From NCBI GenBank assembly GCA_041674525.1, contig JBAYVN010000005.1, positions 4,974 to 68,973 of the forward strand: DNA of 64,000 bases, written 5' to 3'. The position numbers and the translations under genes are program-made. This stretch comes from SHYQ01 sp041674525. GTDB taxonomy: Bacteria; Chloroflexota; Dehalococcoidia; UBA2979. Shown piece by piece: positions 24,403 through 33,198 of the stretch. Every line of letters starts with the position of its first letter. Within the stretch, counting starts at the first letter, position 1. Below the pieces are notes generated by a model. It was given only the letters and a program-made list of their open reading frames with translations. It ran no database searches and was not told the DNA's origin.

Positions 24403-25853
24403 GGTGCGCCTCCCATCGTCGCCGCGGTCAGTTGCAGCCGCCGGTCCAGGTCGGAGGTGAGCACGCCCCGCGGATCGACGCGCGCGCGGGTCTCGCGCCA
24501 CTCGCGGATGCGCGGGTACATCAGGGGCACCATCTCCGCGCGCATCCTCGCATCCTTCGCCAGGTAGACGCGCCCGCCGGCGGCGGCGACGCGCCGGTCC
24601 AGCCGGTCCAGGAACGGGCCCAGCGAGGGGACCGCCGGGAAGTCCACCGCCAGCGTCCAGCCCTCGATCGGGAACGAGAGCGGGGCGTCGCGTCCCGGGC
24701 CGAAACGCTTGAGCACGGCAAGCGCGGGCACCGCCGGGGCGCCGGCGATCGCCTCGACGATCGCGCGCAGCTCCGCCTCCTCGCCCCGGGGCAGCGCGAA
24801 CTGGTACTGGATCAGCCCGCGCGGGCCGTACAGCCGGTTCCACCCGCGCACGGCGTCCAGCGGCGCAAGGTAGGCAGCCAGCGGCTGGAGCACGCCACGC
24901 GCCTCGGGGCGGCGGAACCATGCCTCGTTGAACCATCGCACGGCGACACGGGTCACGAGGTTGACGGGGACGATCGGCGGCACGGCCGGGCGCGGGATCG
25001 GGCGCCCCGCCAGCCGTCGCTCCGGGGCATCGAGCCGGGCGTCCCGCAGCGGTGCGGGGAGGTCGTCGAGGCGTGCGTGGTCGGCCGTGCTGACGATGCC
25101 GCGCCCGCGACTGCCGGCGAGGTCGATCCACGCCACCGAGTAGCGGTGCCCGGCATCCCCCTCGACGAGCGCGCGCATGGTCGCGTCGAGGTCGGGCGTG
25201 CGCCTGCTGTCGAAGCGCACGAAGCGGGTCTCAACGGGCGCGAGGCGCAGCGTCGCCGCGACGATCACGCCGGTGAGTCCCATCCCGCCCGTCGTCGCGT
25301 CGAACAGCGCCGGGTCCGAGGCACGGGACACCTCGCGCACCTCGCCGGCGTCGCCGGTGGCGCCCGGCAGGGCGAGCGTGAACGCCTCCACGTGCGCGCC
25401 GAAGGAGCCGTCCACGTGGTGGCTCTTGCCGTGCACGTCGCTGGCGATCGCCCCGCCGGCGGTGACGTGCCACGTGCCGGGCAGCACCGGGAGCGTCCAG
25501 CCGTTGGGCAGCACCGCGCGCTGGATCGCCTGGAGGCTCGCGCCGCCGCCCACGGCGATCGTGCCCCGCGCAGCGTCGATGGCATCGATGGCGGCGAGAT
25601 CCCCCGCGCCGGGTGCGGCTTCGCGACACGTGCAGTCCAGCACGGTGCCGCCACCGTTCTGCGCCGCGTCGCCGTAGGACCGGCCGAGGCCGCGCGCGGT
25701 GGCGCCCCGCACACCGGCGGACGCGAGCGCCGCGCCGGTGTCCGCCGCGGACCGCACGCGCACCACGGTGGCGACGGACGGCGCGGTGCGTCCCCAGCCG
25801 GTGAGGCGCTCCGGGGCGGACGCGGTCTGGCGATCGAACATCGGCCGCTCCAT
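24399..25853 (-). CDS. dprE1: FAD-dependent oxidoreductase, DprE1-like (decaprenylphosphoryl-ribose 2-epimerase subunit)
   Basis: 484 aa from ATG 25853. It is a VAO-fold flavoenzyme with ARGLGRSYGDAAQN and HVTAGGAIASDVHGKSHH, both close to DprE1. The C-terminal substrate domain matches too: LKRFGPGRDAPLSFPIEGW, then RVYLAKDARMRAEMVP with the conserved Lys (K433). DprE1 oxidises decaprenylphosphoryl-ribose at C2. The benzothiazinone-target Cys387 of the M. tuberculosis enzyme (WNICVDFP) is Ala402 here (WTLAVDFP). It is translationally coupled to the dprE2-like gene and divergent from the UbiA-type gene that supplies the substrate. Confidence 0.88.
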   Translation of the reverse strand: MERPMFDRQTASAPERLTGWGRTAPSVATVVRVRSAADTGAALASAGVRGATARGLGRSYGDAAQNGGGTVLDCTCREAAPGAGDLAAIDAIDAARGTIAVGGGASLQAIQRAVLPNGWTLPVLPGTWHVTAGGAIASDVHGKSHHVDGSFGAHVEAFTLALPGATGDAGEVREVSRASDPALFDATTGGMGLTGVIVAATLRLAPVETRFVRFDSRRTPDLDATMRALVEGDAGHRYSVAWIDLAGSRGRGIVSTADHARLDDLPAPLRDARLDAPERRLAGRPIPRPAVPPIVPVNLVTRVAVRWFNEAWFRRPEARGVLQPLAAYLAPLDAVRGWNRLYGPRGLIQYQFALPRGEEAELRAIVEAIAGAPAVPALAVLKRFGPGRDAPLSFPIEGWTLAVDFPAVPSLGPFLDRLDRRVAAAGGRVYLAKDARMRAEMVPLMYPRIREWRETRARVDPRGVLTSDLDRRLQLTAATMGGAP

Positions 25854-25895
25854 GCGTGTGCCCCCACGGTAGGGCGCACCGGGCGCGCGCGCACG

Positions 25896-25936
25896 AGAGG
25901 CACGCGGTACGCTGCCGCGAAGCAGGCGGGAGAGCC
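25896..25936 (+). promoter_or_regulatory. UbiA-gene promoter and ribosome site
   Basis: TACGCT (about 25908-25913) fits the window's -10 form. GGGAGAG (25929-25935) is the ribosome site of the ATG at 25938. A TACCGT on the opposite strand, 12 bases before the dprE1-like ATG, could drive the divergent genes. Confidence 0.4.
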
Positions 25937-25937
25937 G

Positions 25938-26846
25938 ATGACCGCGCAGCACGCATGGACCGTCGCGATCTGGCGAAGCATGCGCCCCGGGCAGTGGCAG
26001 AAGAACCTCATCGCGTACGCCCCGCTGCTGTTCTCGGCAGGCAGCGCCTGGGACCCCGGCGACGGCGCGGTCGCCGCTCAGCTCCTGGGGCGGGCAACGC
26101 TCGGATTCGTTCTGCTCTGTCTCGCGGCATCGGGGGGGTATCTGCTCAACGACGCGCACGACGCCGGCGCGGACCGCCTGCACCCGACGAAGCGCCTGCG
26201 CCCGGTCGCGGCCGGGCGCCTGCCCATCGACGGCGCGATCTCGGCGGGCGCCGGGTTGATCTTCGCCGGGCTCACGATCGCCGCGTTCACCAGCACGCCG
26301 CTGTTCACCGCGCTGGGCGCGTACGCCGCCCTGACGCTGGCGTACTCGCTGCTGCTGCGCCGGTTCGCGGGGCTCGACGTGATCGCCGTCGCGGGGGGCT
26401 TCGCCCTGCGCGCGGTCGTGGGCGCCGAGGCGATCGCCGTGCCCGTCTCCACGTGGATCCTCGTGTGCACGGCGCTGGGCGCCGCGTATGTCGTGCTCGT
26501 GAAGCGCGAGCAGGAGCGGGCGTTGCTGCACGAGGCGGCCGCGCGGCACCGCCCCTCGCAGCGCACGTACGGCGAGCGCGGCGCCGGGCGGCTCGCGCCG
26601 ATGGTCGCGGTCGCCGCGGTCCTGGCATACACGGCGTACACGTGGACGGCGTCGAACCTGCCCCCGAACCACGCGATGGTGCTGACCGTGCCACTGGTGG
26701 CGTTGGGCCTCGTTCGCTATCGCATCGCCGCGCGGCGCGCTCCGGAGCGCAACGCGGACGAGCTGCTGGTGCGCGATCCGCTGCTGCTGCTCACGGTGAT
26801 CGCCTTCGCCGTGCTCGCGTTCGCGGTGCTGGTCTTCGCGCGCTGA
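25938..26846 (+). CDS. UbiA-family decaprenyl-phosphate phosphoribosyltransferase
   Basis: 302 aa, eight or nine membrane helices. The UbiA aspartate motif is NDAHDAGADRLHPTK followed by RLRPVAAGRLP, the signature of 5-phosphoribosyl-1-pyrophosphate : decaprenyl-phosphate transferases (Rv3806c type). The second Asp-rich loop is unusual or replaced around RRFAGLDVIAV. The N-terminal RPGQWQKNLIAYAPLLFS is typical of this subgroup. It makes decaprenylphosphoryl-5-phosphoribose, which after dephosphorylation feeds the DprE1/DprE2 pair encoded divergently. Start is ATG 25938 behind GGGAGAG. Together the three genes form a DPA precursor module. Confidence 0.88.
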   Translation: MTAQHAWTVAIWRSMRPGQWQKNLIAYAPLLFSAGSAWDPGDGAVAAQLLGRATLGFVLLCLAASGGYLLNDAHDAGADRLHPTKRLRPVAAGRLPIDGAISAGAGLIFAGLTIAAFTSTPLFTALGAYAALTLAYSLLLRRFAGLDVIAVAGGFALRAVVGAEAIAVPVSTWILVCTALGAAYVVLVKREQERALLHEAAARHRPSQRTYGERGAGRLAPMVAVAAVLAYTAYTWTASNLPPNHAMVLTVPLVALGLVRYRIAARRAPERNADELLVRDPLLLLTVIAFAVLAFAVLVFAR

Positions 26847-26893
26847 AGGCAGCGCGCCGGGCGGTGCGGAGTGCGGGCGGAGCTTGAGTGCGC

Positions 26894-27799
26894 CTACTCG
26901 CCGCCGCGCTGCTGATCACGGAGGAAGCGCTCGAGGTCGTCCAGCAGCTCGTCGGGGGAGGGCAGGTCGCCGGGCGCGCCGGCAGCACTCGGCGGCTCGG
27001 GCTCGCCGCTCCGCTCGGTGTCGTACTGCTCCTCGAGCTGCCGGACGTACGCGCCCGCCTCCGAGGATTCCTCCAGCACCTCGCGCACCTGCTCCTCGAA
27101 GATCGCGCTCTGCTCCTCGAGGCCGCTGCGTGAGGTCGCCGTGCCGAAGCCGCGATCGATGCGATCGACGAGCGACACGCACACGTTCGGGTTCGGGCCG
27201 ATGGTGAGGTAGTGGGGGGTGAGCGCCCACAGGCTGGCGTTCTTCCATCCCAGCGCGCGCAGGTGCAGGTTCAGCACGCCGACGATGCCGGTGGGTCCCT
27301 GGTACCGGGAGGCGGGCGCCTTCAGCGCGAAGGTGTCCTCGAATTCCGGATGGGAGACGGAGAGGGTCACGGGAAGGGGGCGCGTGTGCGGCACCGCCGC
27401 GGGCTGCGCGGCCAGCGTCACGCTGGTGGTGCAGCCCACCGCGCGCAGCAGGTCCTCGAAGGCCGCGATGAATGTCTTCCAGCGCAGGTGGGGCTCGATG
27501 CCGGTGAACAGCACGAAGTCGCGATCGATGCCGGGCGGGCGCGCGACCGCGAAGGCGTTCTCGGGCCAGTCCGTGACGCGCACGCCATCCTGCAGGCGGA
27601 TGCGTGGGCGCTGCACGGTGAAGTCGTAGAAGCGTTCCGGATCGATCGAGGCAATCGGCTGCGCGCTCCACTGCTCGGCGAGGTAGCGCACCGCGGCCAC
27701 GGCGCCGCCATGCGCATCCGTGAAGCCCGTGAACGCGGCCAGCAGCACGGGATCGCGCAGCGGGCGCAGCTCACCGGTGGCTCGAAGCGCCTCGTGCAT
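26894..27799 (-). CDS. PAC2-family (proteasome assembly chaperone-like) protein
   Basis: 301 aa. PAC2 domain features: LLAAFTGFTDAHGGAVAAVRYL at the N-terminus, DFVLFTGIEPHLRW, and the GWKNASLWALTPHYL region; the C-terminal 75 residues are acidic and probably flexible. Bacterial PAC2 proteins are related to archaeal/eukaryotic proteasome chaperones and to Actinobacterial Rv2125. Their function is not settled. The start is ATG 27799 behind GGGGAG. A TATCCT -10 candidate lies about 30 bases upstream. No proteasome genes are in the window. Confidence 0.85.
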   Translation of the reverse strand: MHEALRATGELRPLRDPVLLAAFTGFTDAHGGAVAAVRYLAEQWSAQPIASIDPERFYDFTVQRPRIRLQDGVRVTDWPENAFAVARPPGIDRDFVLFTGIEPHLRWKTFIAAFEDLLRAVGCTTSVTLAAQPAAVPHTRPLPVTLSVSHPEFEDTFALKAPASRYQGPTGIVGVLNLHLRALGWKNASLWALTPHYLTIGPNPNVCVSLVDRIDRGFGTATSRSGLEEQSAIFEEQVREVLEESSEAGAYVRQLEEQYDTERSGEPEPPSAAGAPGDLPSPDELLDDLERFLRDQQRGGE

Positions 27800-27869
27800 G
27801 TGTCGTCTCCCCAGGGCACGGTATCAGGATACGCCGGTCGCCGCGGGCCCCGGCGCGGAGCGGCGCGCG

Positions 27870-27902
27870 GCGCTCTCTCCGTGCACCTGACGGAGAGAGC
27901 GC
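27870..27902. repeat. Perfect 13-bp stem-loop in a divergent intergenic region
   Basis: GCGCTCTCTCCGT (27870-27882), seven-base loop, ACGGAGAGAGCGC (27890-27902). It lies 71 bp upstream of the PAC2 gene and 141 bp upstream of the next kinase. It has no T-run. A second 7-bp hairpin GAGGAAT/ATTCCTC lies at 27922-27951. The role is unknown. Confidence 0.6.
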
Positions 27903-28043
27903 GAGACGCTGACGGGGGTGCGAGGAATGTGAAGACCGGCTGAGATTCCTCCACATCCGCCCCAACGCGTACGTGGTGGCCCCTCCGTCCGGCGAAGATG
28001 CGAGCTGGCGGCGCCCGCTGCTCCGCCAGAAAGCGCACCGTCG

Positions 28044-29216
28044 ATGCTCGCTCGCCGTCAGGGCGGCACGGGACAGCACCTCGCCGGCGCGTTGAACTCG
28101 GGTCGCGTGCTCACCGATCTGATCCGCGCCGCCGCGCCGGGCGATGACGAGGCGCTGCGCGGCGTCGCGCGCCTGATGGCGACGTGGCCGGGCGTGTCGG
28201 CCGTCACCATCGAGGTGTATCCCGAGCGTGCGGGCCGGCCGCCGATTGTCATCCACGGCGGAGGTGGGGCGTGGGACCACGCCGCGTCGCAGATGCGGTG
28301 CGAGCTCCTGGATCAGGGCCACGCCGTCGGACTCCTGACCGTGGTGACCGACGGGCGTGCGGAGACCCCGCGCAACATCGAGGCGTCGTGCGAGACGGCG
28401 GCTGTGCTGCTCTCCGGCGTCGCCGCGCGCTGCCGGCTGGAAGCGATGTTGCTGGACGCTCAGTGCTACGAGGTCACGGGCCAGATCGCGGCGGGCCTGG
28501 TGCACGACCTCAACAACATGCTCACGGGGATCATGGGGAACACCTCGATCGCGGTGGCCCTGGTCCCGGCCGAGCATCCCGTCGCGCCGCCGTTGCGCCG
28601 GATCGGGGAAGCGGCGAGCGCCGCCGCCCAGGTCGCGCGGGGGCTCCTCAACTTCGTGCGCGGCACCATGGAGCGCGGCGACGTCTCGGTGAATGAGGTG
28701 GCCCTGGCGATGCAGCAGGTGATGTCGCGCGCGCTCCGCGATGGCGTGTCCGTGGACCTCGACCTCGCCCCGAACGTCCCCGCTGTGCCCGGCGAGCGCC
28801 CGCTGATCCAGCAGGCGCTCGTGAACCTGGTGCTCAACGCCGCCGAGGCGATCGACGGCGACGGCAACATCACCATCCGATCGCGCCTGGTGCATGAGCT
28901 GCCGGATGCCGTCGCCGGGCAGGCGCGACCCGCGCGGTCGTACCTCGCGCTCTCGGTCACGGACACGGGGAGCGGCATCGCGCCGGAGCACGTCTCGCAG
29001 ATCTTCGCTCCGTTCTTCACGACGAAGGGGAGCGCGGGCACCGGCCTCGGGCTGACCTCCGTGGCGCAGGTCGCGAGGCGGCACGGGGGCGTCGCCGGCG
29101 TGGAGAGCCGCCTCGGACAGGGCGCCACGTTCACGATCTACCTGCCGGTGGTGGCTCCCGCCGGTGCGCAGGCGCCCGGCCCGCGGGCATCGGTCCTGGC
29201 GCGCCGCGTGTCATAG
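28044..29216 (+). CDS. Cytosolic sensor histidine kinase (NtrB-like)
   Basis: 390 aa without membrane segments. The N-terminal 135 residues look like a GAF-type sensor (GVSAVTIEVYPER, MRCELLDQGHAVGLLTVV). The H-box is AAGLVHDLNNMLTGIMGN (H154), in the form used by NtrB-type kinases. N-box NLVLNAAEAIDG, G1 VTDTGSGIAPEH, F-box FAPFFTTKG and G2 GTGLGLTSV complete a full catalytic domain. No response regulator is adjacent, so it is a second orphan kinase. Two hairpins lie in its 5' region. The start is uncertain within a few codons. Confidence 0.88.
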   Translation: MLARRQGGTGQHLAGALNSGRVLTDLIRAAAPGDDEALRGVARLMATWPGVSAVTIEVYPERAGRPPIVIHGGGGAWDHAASQMRCELLDQGHAVGLLTVVTDGRAETPRNIEASCETAAVLLSGVAARCRLEAMLLDAQCYEVTGQIAAGLVHDLNNMLTGIMGNTSIAVALVPAEHPVAPPLRRIGEAASAAAQVARGLLNFVRGTMERGDVSVNEVALAMQQVMSRALRDGVSVDLDLAPNVPAVPGERPLIQQALVNLVLNAAEAIDGDGNITIRSRLVHELPDAVAGQARPARSYLALSVTDTGSGIAPEHVSQIFAPFFTTKGSAGTGLGLTSVAQVARRHGGVAGVESRLGQGATFTIYLPVVAPAGAQAPGPRASVLARRVS

Positions 29217-29272
29217 CGTTCGGCGGGGCGAGGTGAACGCGGGCCCGCGCGTGAAGGCCGGGCTACACGAAA

Positions 29273-29292
29273 CAGCCCCCGGGCGGGGGCTG
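29273..29292 (-). terminator. Terminator of tRNA-Gln
   Basis: CAGCCCCC/GGGGGCTG 8-bp stem with a four-base loop. On the minus strand it is followed by TTTCGTGT, 12 bases after the tRNA CCA. Confidence 0.75.
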
Positions 29293-29306
29293 GTGGGTGA
29301 GGCTGG

Positions 29307-29377
29307 CTGGGGATCAGGGATTCGAACCCCGACTGACGGATCCAGAATCCGCTGTCCTACCATTAGACGAATCCCCA
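29307..29377 (-). tRNA. tRNA-Gln (anticodon CTG)
   Basis: Acceptor TGGGGAT/ATCCCCA, discriminator G, encoded CCA (29306-29304), anticodon loop TTCTGGA. It is a single-gene unit with its own promoter and terminator. Gln-tRNA is probably made by the GltX/GatCAB route, as gatB is present in the window. Confidence 0.95.
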
Positions 29378-29389
29378 GCGGTGTCTCGT

Positions 29390-29419
29390 AGTGTAGCAAG
29401 GGATCCCGCGATCAGTCGA
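29390..29419 (-). promoter_or_regulatory. Promoter of tRNA-Gln
   Basis: Minus strand: TCGACT (29419-29414), 18 bases, TGC-extended TACACT (29395-29390), 12 bases before the tRNA 5' end. Confidence 0.65.
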
Positions 29420-29457
29420 TCGCCGGCGCACGCCGGCCTCGCACCGCCCGCGGCGCG

Positions 29458-30954
29458 CTACGTCGAGGCGCGGATCGCCGCCGCGGCCGCCCGGACGCGA
29501 TCGACGCACGGGCCCGCACCGACGATCGCCATCGACTCGAACAGCGGCGGCGTAACCGCCTTGCCGGTCACCGCGAGCCGCACGAGGGTGAACAGGTCGC
29601 CCGCCTTCGCCTGGATGCGATCGGCGGTGGCGCGCAGGGCCGCCTCCAGCGGCTCGGCCTCCCACTCCGCGCACGCGTCGAGGTCCGCCGCGGCCGCCTC
29701 CAGCGCGTCCGCGGCCTCGCCCGCGTGTCCCCGCCAGCGCTTCGCCAGGAACTGCTCCACGGGCGGGGTGGGAACCTCGGACTGGTAGAAGAAGTCCACC
29801 AGTGGCGCGACGTCCGCCAGCAGCTGGACCCGCTCGCGGATCAACGGAGTGAACTCCAGCACCAGCGCCCGATCGATCGGGCGCGGGACGTCCGGCGGGA
29901 GGTCGAGCTCCAGGCGCCGGGCGAAGAGCTCGGCGAGCTCGGGCTCCGGCATCTGCCGGAGGTAGACGCCGTTCAGCCAGTTCAGCTTCTCGGTGTCGAA
30001 GGTCGCGGGCGACATGCTGACGTCGCCGATGTCGAAGACCTCGATCAGCTGCTCGCGGCTGAGCACCGTGTCGTCGCCGTGGCCCCAGCCCGTGATGCAG
30101 AGGAAGTTCAGGAGCGCGTCCGGCAGGTAGCCGGCCTCGGCGTACTCCAGCGCGGACTTCGCCCCGTGGCGCTTGGAGAGCTTGCCCCCGCCGGGCGCGA
30201 GGATGATCGGCATGTGCACGAAGACCGGGCGCTGCCATCCCAGCGCGTCGAAGAGCAGAGCATGGCGAGGCGCGGAGGGCAGCCACTCGTCCCCGCGCGT
30301 GATGTGCGTGATCTCCATGTCGGTGTCGTCCACGACGTGGGCAAGGTGGTACGTGGGGAAGCCGTCCGACTTCAGCATCACGAAGTCGTCCAGCGTGCGG
30401 TTCTCCACCGTCACCGGCCCGCGCAGCAGGTCCTCCACGGTCGTCGAGCCCTCGCGAGGCACGGCGAAGCGGATCACGAACGGCTCGTACTGCGCGCGCG
30501 CCTCGGACTCGGCGGGGGGGATCACGCGGCAGCGGCCCTCGTAGCCGGGTGGGCGCTTCTCCTCCTGCTGGCGCCGCCGCATCGCATCGAGCTCCTCGGG
30601 GGTGCAGAAGCAGCGGTAGGCCTTGCCCTCCGCGAGCAGGCGGTCGGTGGCGGCGTGGTACAGCGGGAGGCGCTGCGACTGGACGTACGGGCCGTGCGGG
30701 CCGCCGATGTCCGGGCCCTCCTCCCAGAACAGCCCCAGCCAGCGCAGCGAGTCGAGGATGCGCTCGAGCGAACCGGGCACCATGCGCGTCTGGTCGGTGT
30801 CCTCCAGGCGCACGATGAACGTGCCGCCCGTGTGGCGCGCGTACAGCCACGTCCAGATCGCCTGCCGGATATTGCCCACGTGCGGATCGCCAGTGGGGCT
30901 CGGTGCGTAGCGCACGCGCACCGGTCGCGCGGCGGGCGGGGTGGGGGCGGTCAT
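29458..30954 (-). CDS. gltX: Glutamyl-tRNA synthetase
   Basis: 498 aa class I synthetase. The HIGH-type signature is APSPTGDPHVGNIR, with KMSKS as KLSKRHGAKS. The Rossmann fold carries FIVRLEDTDQTR and the zinc-like CFCTPEEL segment. The anticodon-binding helical domain fills the last 170 residues. In a genome using GatCAB it also charges tRNA(Gln). The ATG at 30954 overlaps the rluD stop (ATGA). It is the last gene of the lspA-rluD-gltX operon. Confidence 0.97.
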   Translation of the reverse strand: MTAPTPPAARPVRVRYAPSPTGDPHVGNIRQAIWTWLYARHTGGTFIVRLEDTDQTRMVPGSLERILDSLRWLGLFWEEGPDIGGPHGPYVQSQRLPLYHAATDRLLAEGKAYRCFCTPEELDAMRRRQQEEKRPPGYEGRCRVIPPAESEARAQYEPFVIRFAVPREGSTTVEDLLRGPVTVENRTLDDFVMLKSDGFPTYHLAHVVDDTDMEITHITRGDEWLPSAPRHALLFDALGWQRPVFVHMPIILAPGGGKLSKRHGAKSALEYAEAGYLPDALLNFLCITGWGHGDDTVLSREQLIEVFDIGDVSMSPATFDTEKLNWLNGVYLRQMPEPELAELFARRLELDLPPDVPRPIDRALVLEFTPLIRERVQLLADVAPLVDFFYQSEVPTPPVEQFLAKRWRGHAGEAADALEAAAADLDACAEWEAEPLEAALRATADRIQAKAGDLFTLVRLAVTGKAVTPPLFESMAIVGAGPCVDRVRAAAAAIRAST

Positions 30955-31892
30955 TCCAGGGCTCCGATCTCGGATGGGGCGACGCCGTGGCTCGCGCGCA
31001 GCGAGCGGATCGCGGCGCGCAGGTCCTCCGGCAGCGGAGCGACGAACTCGCGCCACTCGCCGTTGGACGCGAGCGTGACGCCGAGACGCCATGCGTGCAA
31101 CGCCTGGCGCGCGATGCGCGGCGAGGGGCGCCCGTACAGGCGGTCCGCGATCACCGGGTGGCCGATGGCCGCCATGTGGACGCGGATCTGGTGGGTGCGG
31201 CCAGTGTAGATGCGCACCAGCGCCAGCGCGGCCTCGTCCCCGTACTGCTCCAGCACGCGGTACTCGGAGCGCGCGGACTGTCCGCGCTCCACCACCGCGC
31301 GCCGCCGGGGATCGGCCGGGTCCGGGCCGAGCGGGGCGTCGATGATCCCCTCGGCGGGGTCGGGGCGGCCCTCCACGATCGCGACGTACTGCTTCGTCGT
31401 CTCGCGCTGCCGCCACTGCTCCTTCAGCGCGTACTGCGACGCTTCCGACTTCGCGAAGACGATCACGCCCGAGGTGTCGCGGTCCAGCCGGTGCACCACG
31501 CCGCCGCGGCCCGAGTCGTCGATCTCACGCACTTCCGGGTAGCGGGAGCGCACGGCGTTGATCAGGGTGACCTCGTGCAGTCCCTCGCGCGGGTGCACGA
31601 TCACACCGGGCTGCTTGTCCAGCACCAGCGTCTCCTCGTCCTCGTACAGGACGCGCAGCGGCACCTCGTCGGCCGCGAGGTCGAGGTTGCGGAGCACGGG
31701 CTGGTCCACGCTGATATGCGTGCCGGCGGCCACGGTGGTGCTCGCCCGCCCGGCGACCACGCCTTCCACGGTGACGTGCCCGTCCTCGATCAGGCGGCGC
31801 ACCTGTGACCGTGACAGCGCGGGGATCGCCGCGGTGACGACGCGGTCCAGCCGGTCCTCCGCGACAGCGACGATCGAGACCTCGGACGTCAC
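30951..31892 (-). CDS. rluD: RluA-family 23S rRNA pseudouridine synthase (RluD-like)
   Basis: 313 aa from GTG 31892, overlapping the lspA stop as GTGA. An S4 RNA-binding domain (about 13-75, RLDRVVTAAIPALSRSQVRR) precedes the synthase domain with the catalytic Asp motif VVHRLDRDTSGVIVFAK and the YTGRTHQIRVHMAAIGHPV segment. RluD-type enzymes modify helix 69 of 23S rRNA; assignment within RluA/C/D is by the S4 domain and the classic lspA linkage. Confidence 0.93.
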   Translation of the reverse strand: MTSEVSIVAVAEDRLDRVVTAAIPALSRSQVRRLIEDGHVTVEGVVAGRASTTVAAGTHISVDQPVLRNLDLAADEVPLRVLYEDEETLVLDKQPGVIVHPREGLHEVTLINAVRSRYPEVREIDDSGRGGVVHRLDRDTSGVIVFAKSEASQYALKEQWRQRETTKQYVAIVEGRPDPAEGIIDAPLGPDPADPRRRAVVERGQSARSEYRVLEQYGDEAALALVRIYTGRTHQIRVHMAAIGHPVIADRLYGRPSPRIARQALHAWRLGVTLASNGEWREFVAPLPEDLRAAIRSLRASHGVAPSEIGALE

Positions 31893-32419
31893 GAGGCCGC
31901 CTCGGGCGCATCGGCGGGCTCCCGCTCGAACCACGTGAGCGCGAGCAGGGTGCACACGCCGACGACGATCGCGGAGTCGGCGATGTTGAACGCCGGGTAG
32001 TGTGTCGGCTCGATGAAGTCGGTGACCGCGCCCAGCCGGAGGCGGTCGATGAGGTTGCCGATGGCACCGCCGAGGATGGCGCTCAACGCGATCGTGTACA
32101 GGCGGTTGCGCGCAGGCAGCGTCAACAGCACGAATGTGATCCCGGCGATGGCCCCGAACCCGACGATGGTCAGCGCTCCGCCCGCGCCCTGCAGGACACC
32201 GAACGCGGCGCCCGTGTTCTGCGTGTGGGTGAGGTGGATGAGCCACCAGCCCTCGGGCCACTGCTCGCCCAGGTCCAGCCGCGCACGCACGAGCGACTTC
32301 GTCCACTGGTCCGCGACGACCACGAGCGCGGCCACCACGAGGAACGCGCGCAGGCGATGCAGCACGCGGCGGGTGCGAGTCTCCGGAACGGCGACGGTGG
32401 TCGAGGGCGATGAGGTCAT
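31889..32419 (-). CDS. lspA: Lipoprotein signal peptidase (signal peptidase II)
   Basis: 176 aa aspartyl protease with four membrane helices. The catalytic motifs are NTGAAFG with the NLIDRLRLGAVTDFIE region (first Asp) and FNIADSAIVVG (second Asp). It cleaves prolipoproteins such as those at 3491, 18888 and 38915. The start is ATG 32419; TACGAT ends nine bases upstream, so the leader is very short or absent. It is the first gene of the lspA-rluD-gltX operon. Confidence 0.96.
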   Translation of the reverse strand: MTSSPSTTVAVPETRTRRVLHRLRAFLVVAALVVVADQWTKSLVRARLDLGEQWPEGWWLIHLTHTQNTGAAFGVLQGAGGALTIVGFGAIAGITFVLLTLPARNRLYTIALSAILGGAIGNLIDRLRLGAVTDFIEPTHYPAFNIADSAIVVGVCTLLALTWFEREPADAPEAAS

Positions 32420-32551
32420 GGCACACCCATCGTACGCACGCATCCGGAAGCACGCATCGTGATGACGTCGTGCGGCCCGCCGCGCGGCCGCCGGTCGGGT
32501 GGCGCGGGTCGATCCTCGGCGTACCTGCGGCGAGGCGCGCGGTCCGTGGCT

Positions 32552-32559
32552 GCTACACT
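32552..32559 (+). promoter_or_regulatory. Extended -10 promoter of the Moco enzyme gene
   Basis: TGC-TACACT (hexamer 32554-32559), giving a leader of about 30 nt with GAGGAG eight bases before the ATG at 32596. Confidence 0.55.
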
Positions 32560-32595
32560 CGTGATACCCCCGTACCGATGCGAGGAGCCCCGGCG

Positions 32596-33198
32596 ATGGC
32601 CCTGTTTGGCGGATCGCAGTCACGCGAGATGCGACCGGACGGGCGGCCCCGGCTGCCCCCGGGCCAGCGGCTCACGGAGGGCTGGCCGGTGCTGCACTAC
32701 GGGTCGATCCCGAAGATCGATCTCGCCTCGTGGGAGATCAAGATCTCCGGCCTCGTCGAACAGGAGGTCACGCTCTCCTGGGAGCAGTTCATGGCGCTCC
32801 CGCAGCGGAGCAGCCGCTCCGACATCCACTGCGTCACCACATGGAGCAAGTACGACAACGACTGGGTCGGCGTGCCCTTCATCGACCTGCAGGCCCTGGT
32901 GCGCGTGCGGCCCGAGGCGCACCACGTGATCTTCCACTCGTACGGTGGCTACACCACGAACGTCCCGCTGGCGGAACTGCAGGGCCCCGAGAACATGCTC
33001 GTGCACACGCACAACGGCCAGCCGCTGGCGCCCGAGCACGGTGGTCCGCTGCGCGGCCTGGTGCCGGCGCTGTACTTCTGGAAGAGCGCGAAGTGGGTGC
33101 GCGGCATCGAGTTCGTGGCGAACGATCGCCCGGGCTTCTGGGAGATGTACGGCTACCACATGCACGGCGACCCGTGGACCGAGGAGCGATACGGGTAA
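32596..33198 (+). CDS. Sulfite oxidase-like molybdopterin oxidoreductase (YuiH-like)
   Basis: 200 aa single-domain oxidoreductase of the sulfite oxidase fold. The molybdenum-ligand Cys is C79 in SDIHCVTTWSKYD. The VPFIDLQALV strand, FHSYGGYTTNVPL and the GGPLRGLVPALYFWKSAKWV segment are typical of the short YuiH subgroup. I see no Tat or Sec signal, so it seems cytosolic. Substrate and electron partner are unknown. The ATG at 32596 was preferred over one 18 bases upstream because of the GAGGAG spacing. Confidence 0.85.
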   Translation: MALFGGSQSREMRPDGRPRLPPGQRLTEGWPVLHYGSIPKIDLASWEIKISGLVEQEVTLSWEQFMALPQRSSRSDIHCVTTWSKYDNDWVGVPFIDLQALVRVRPEAHHVIFHSYGGYTTNVPLAELQGPENMLVHTHNGQPLAPEHGGPLRGLVPALYFWKSAKWVRGIEFVANDRPGFWEMYGYHMHGDPWTEERYG

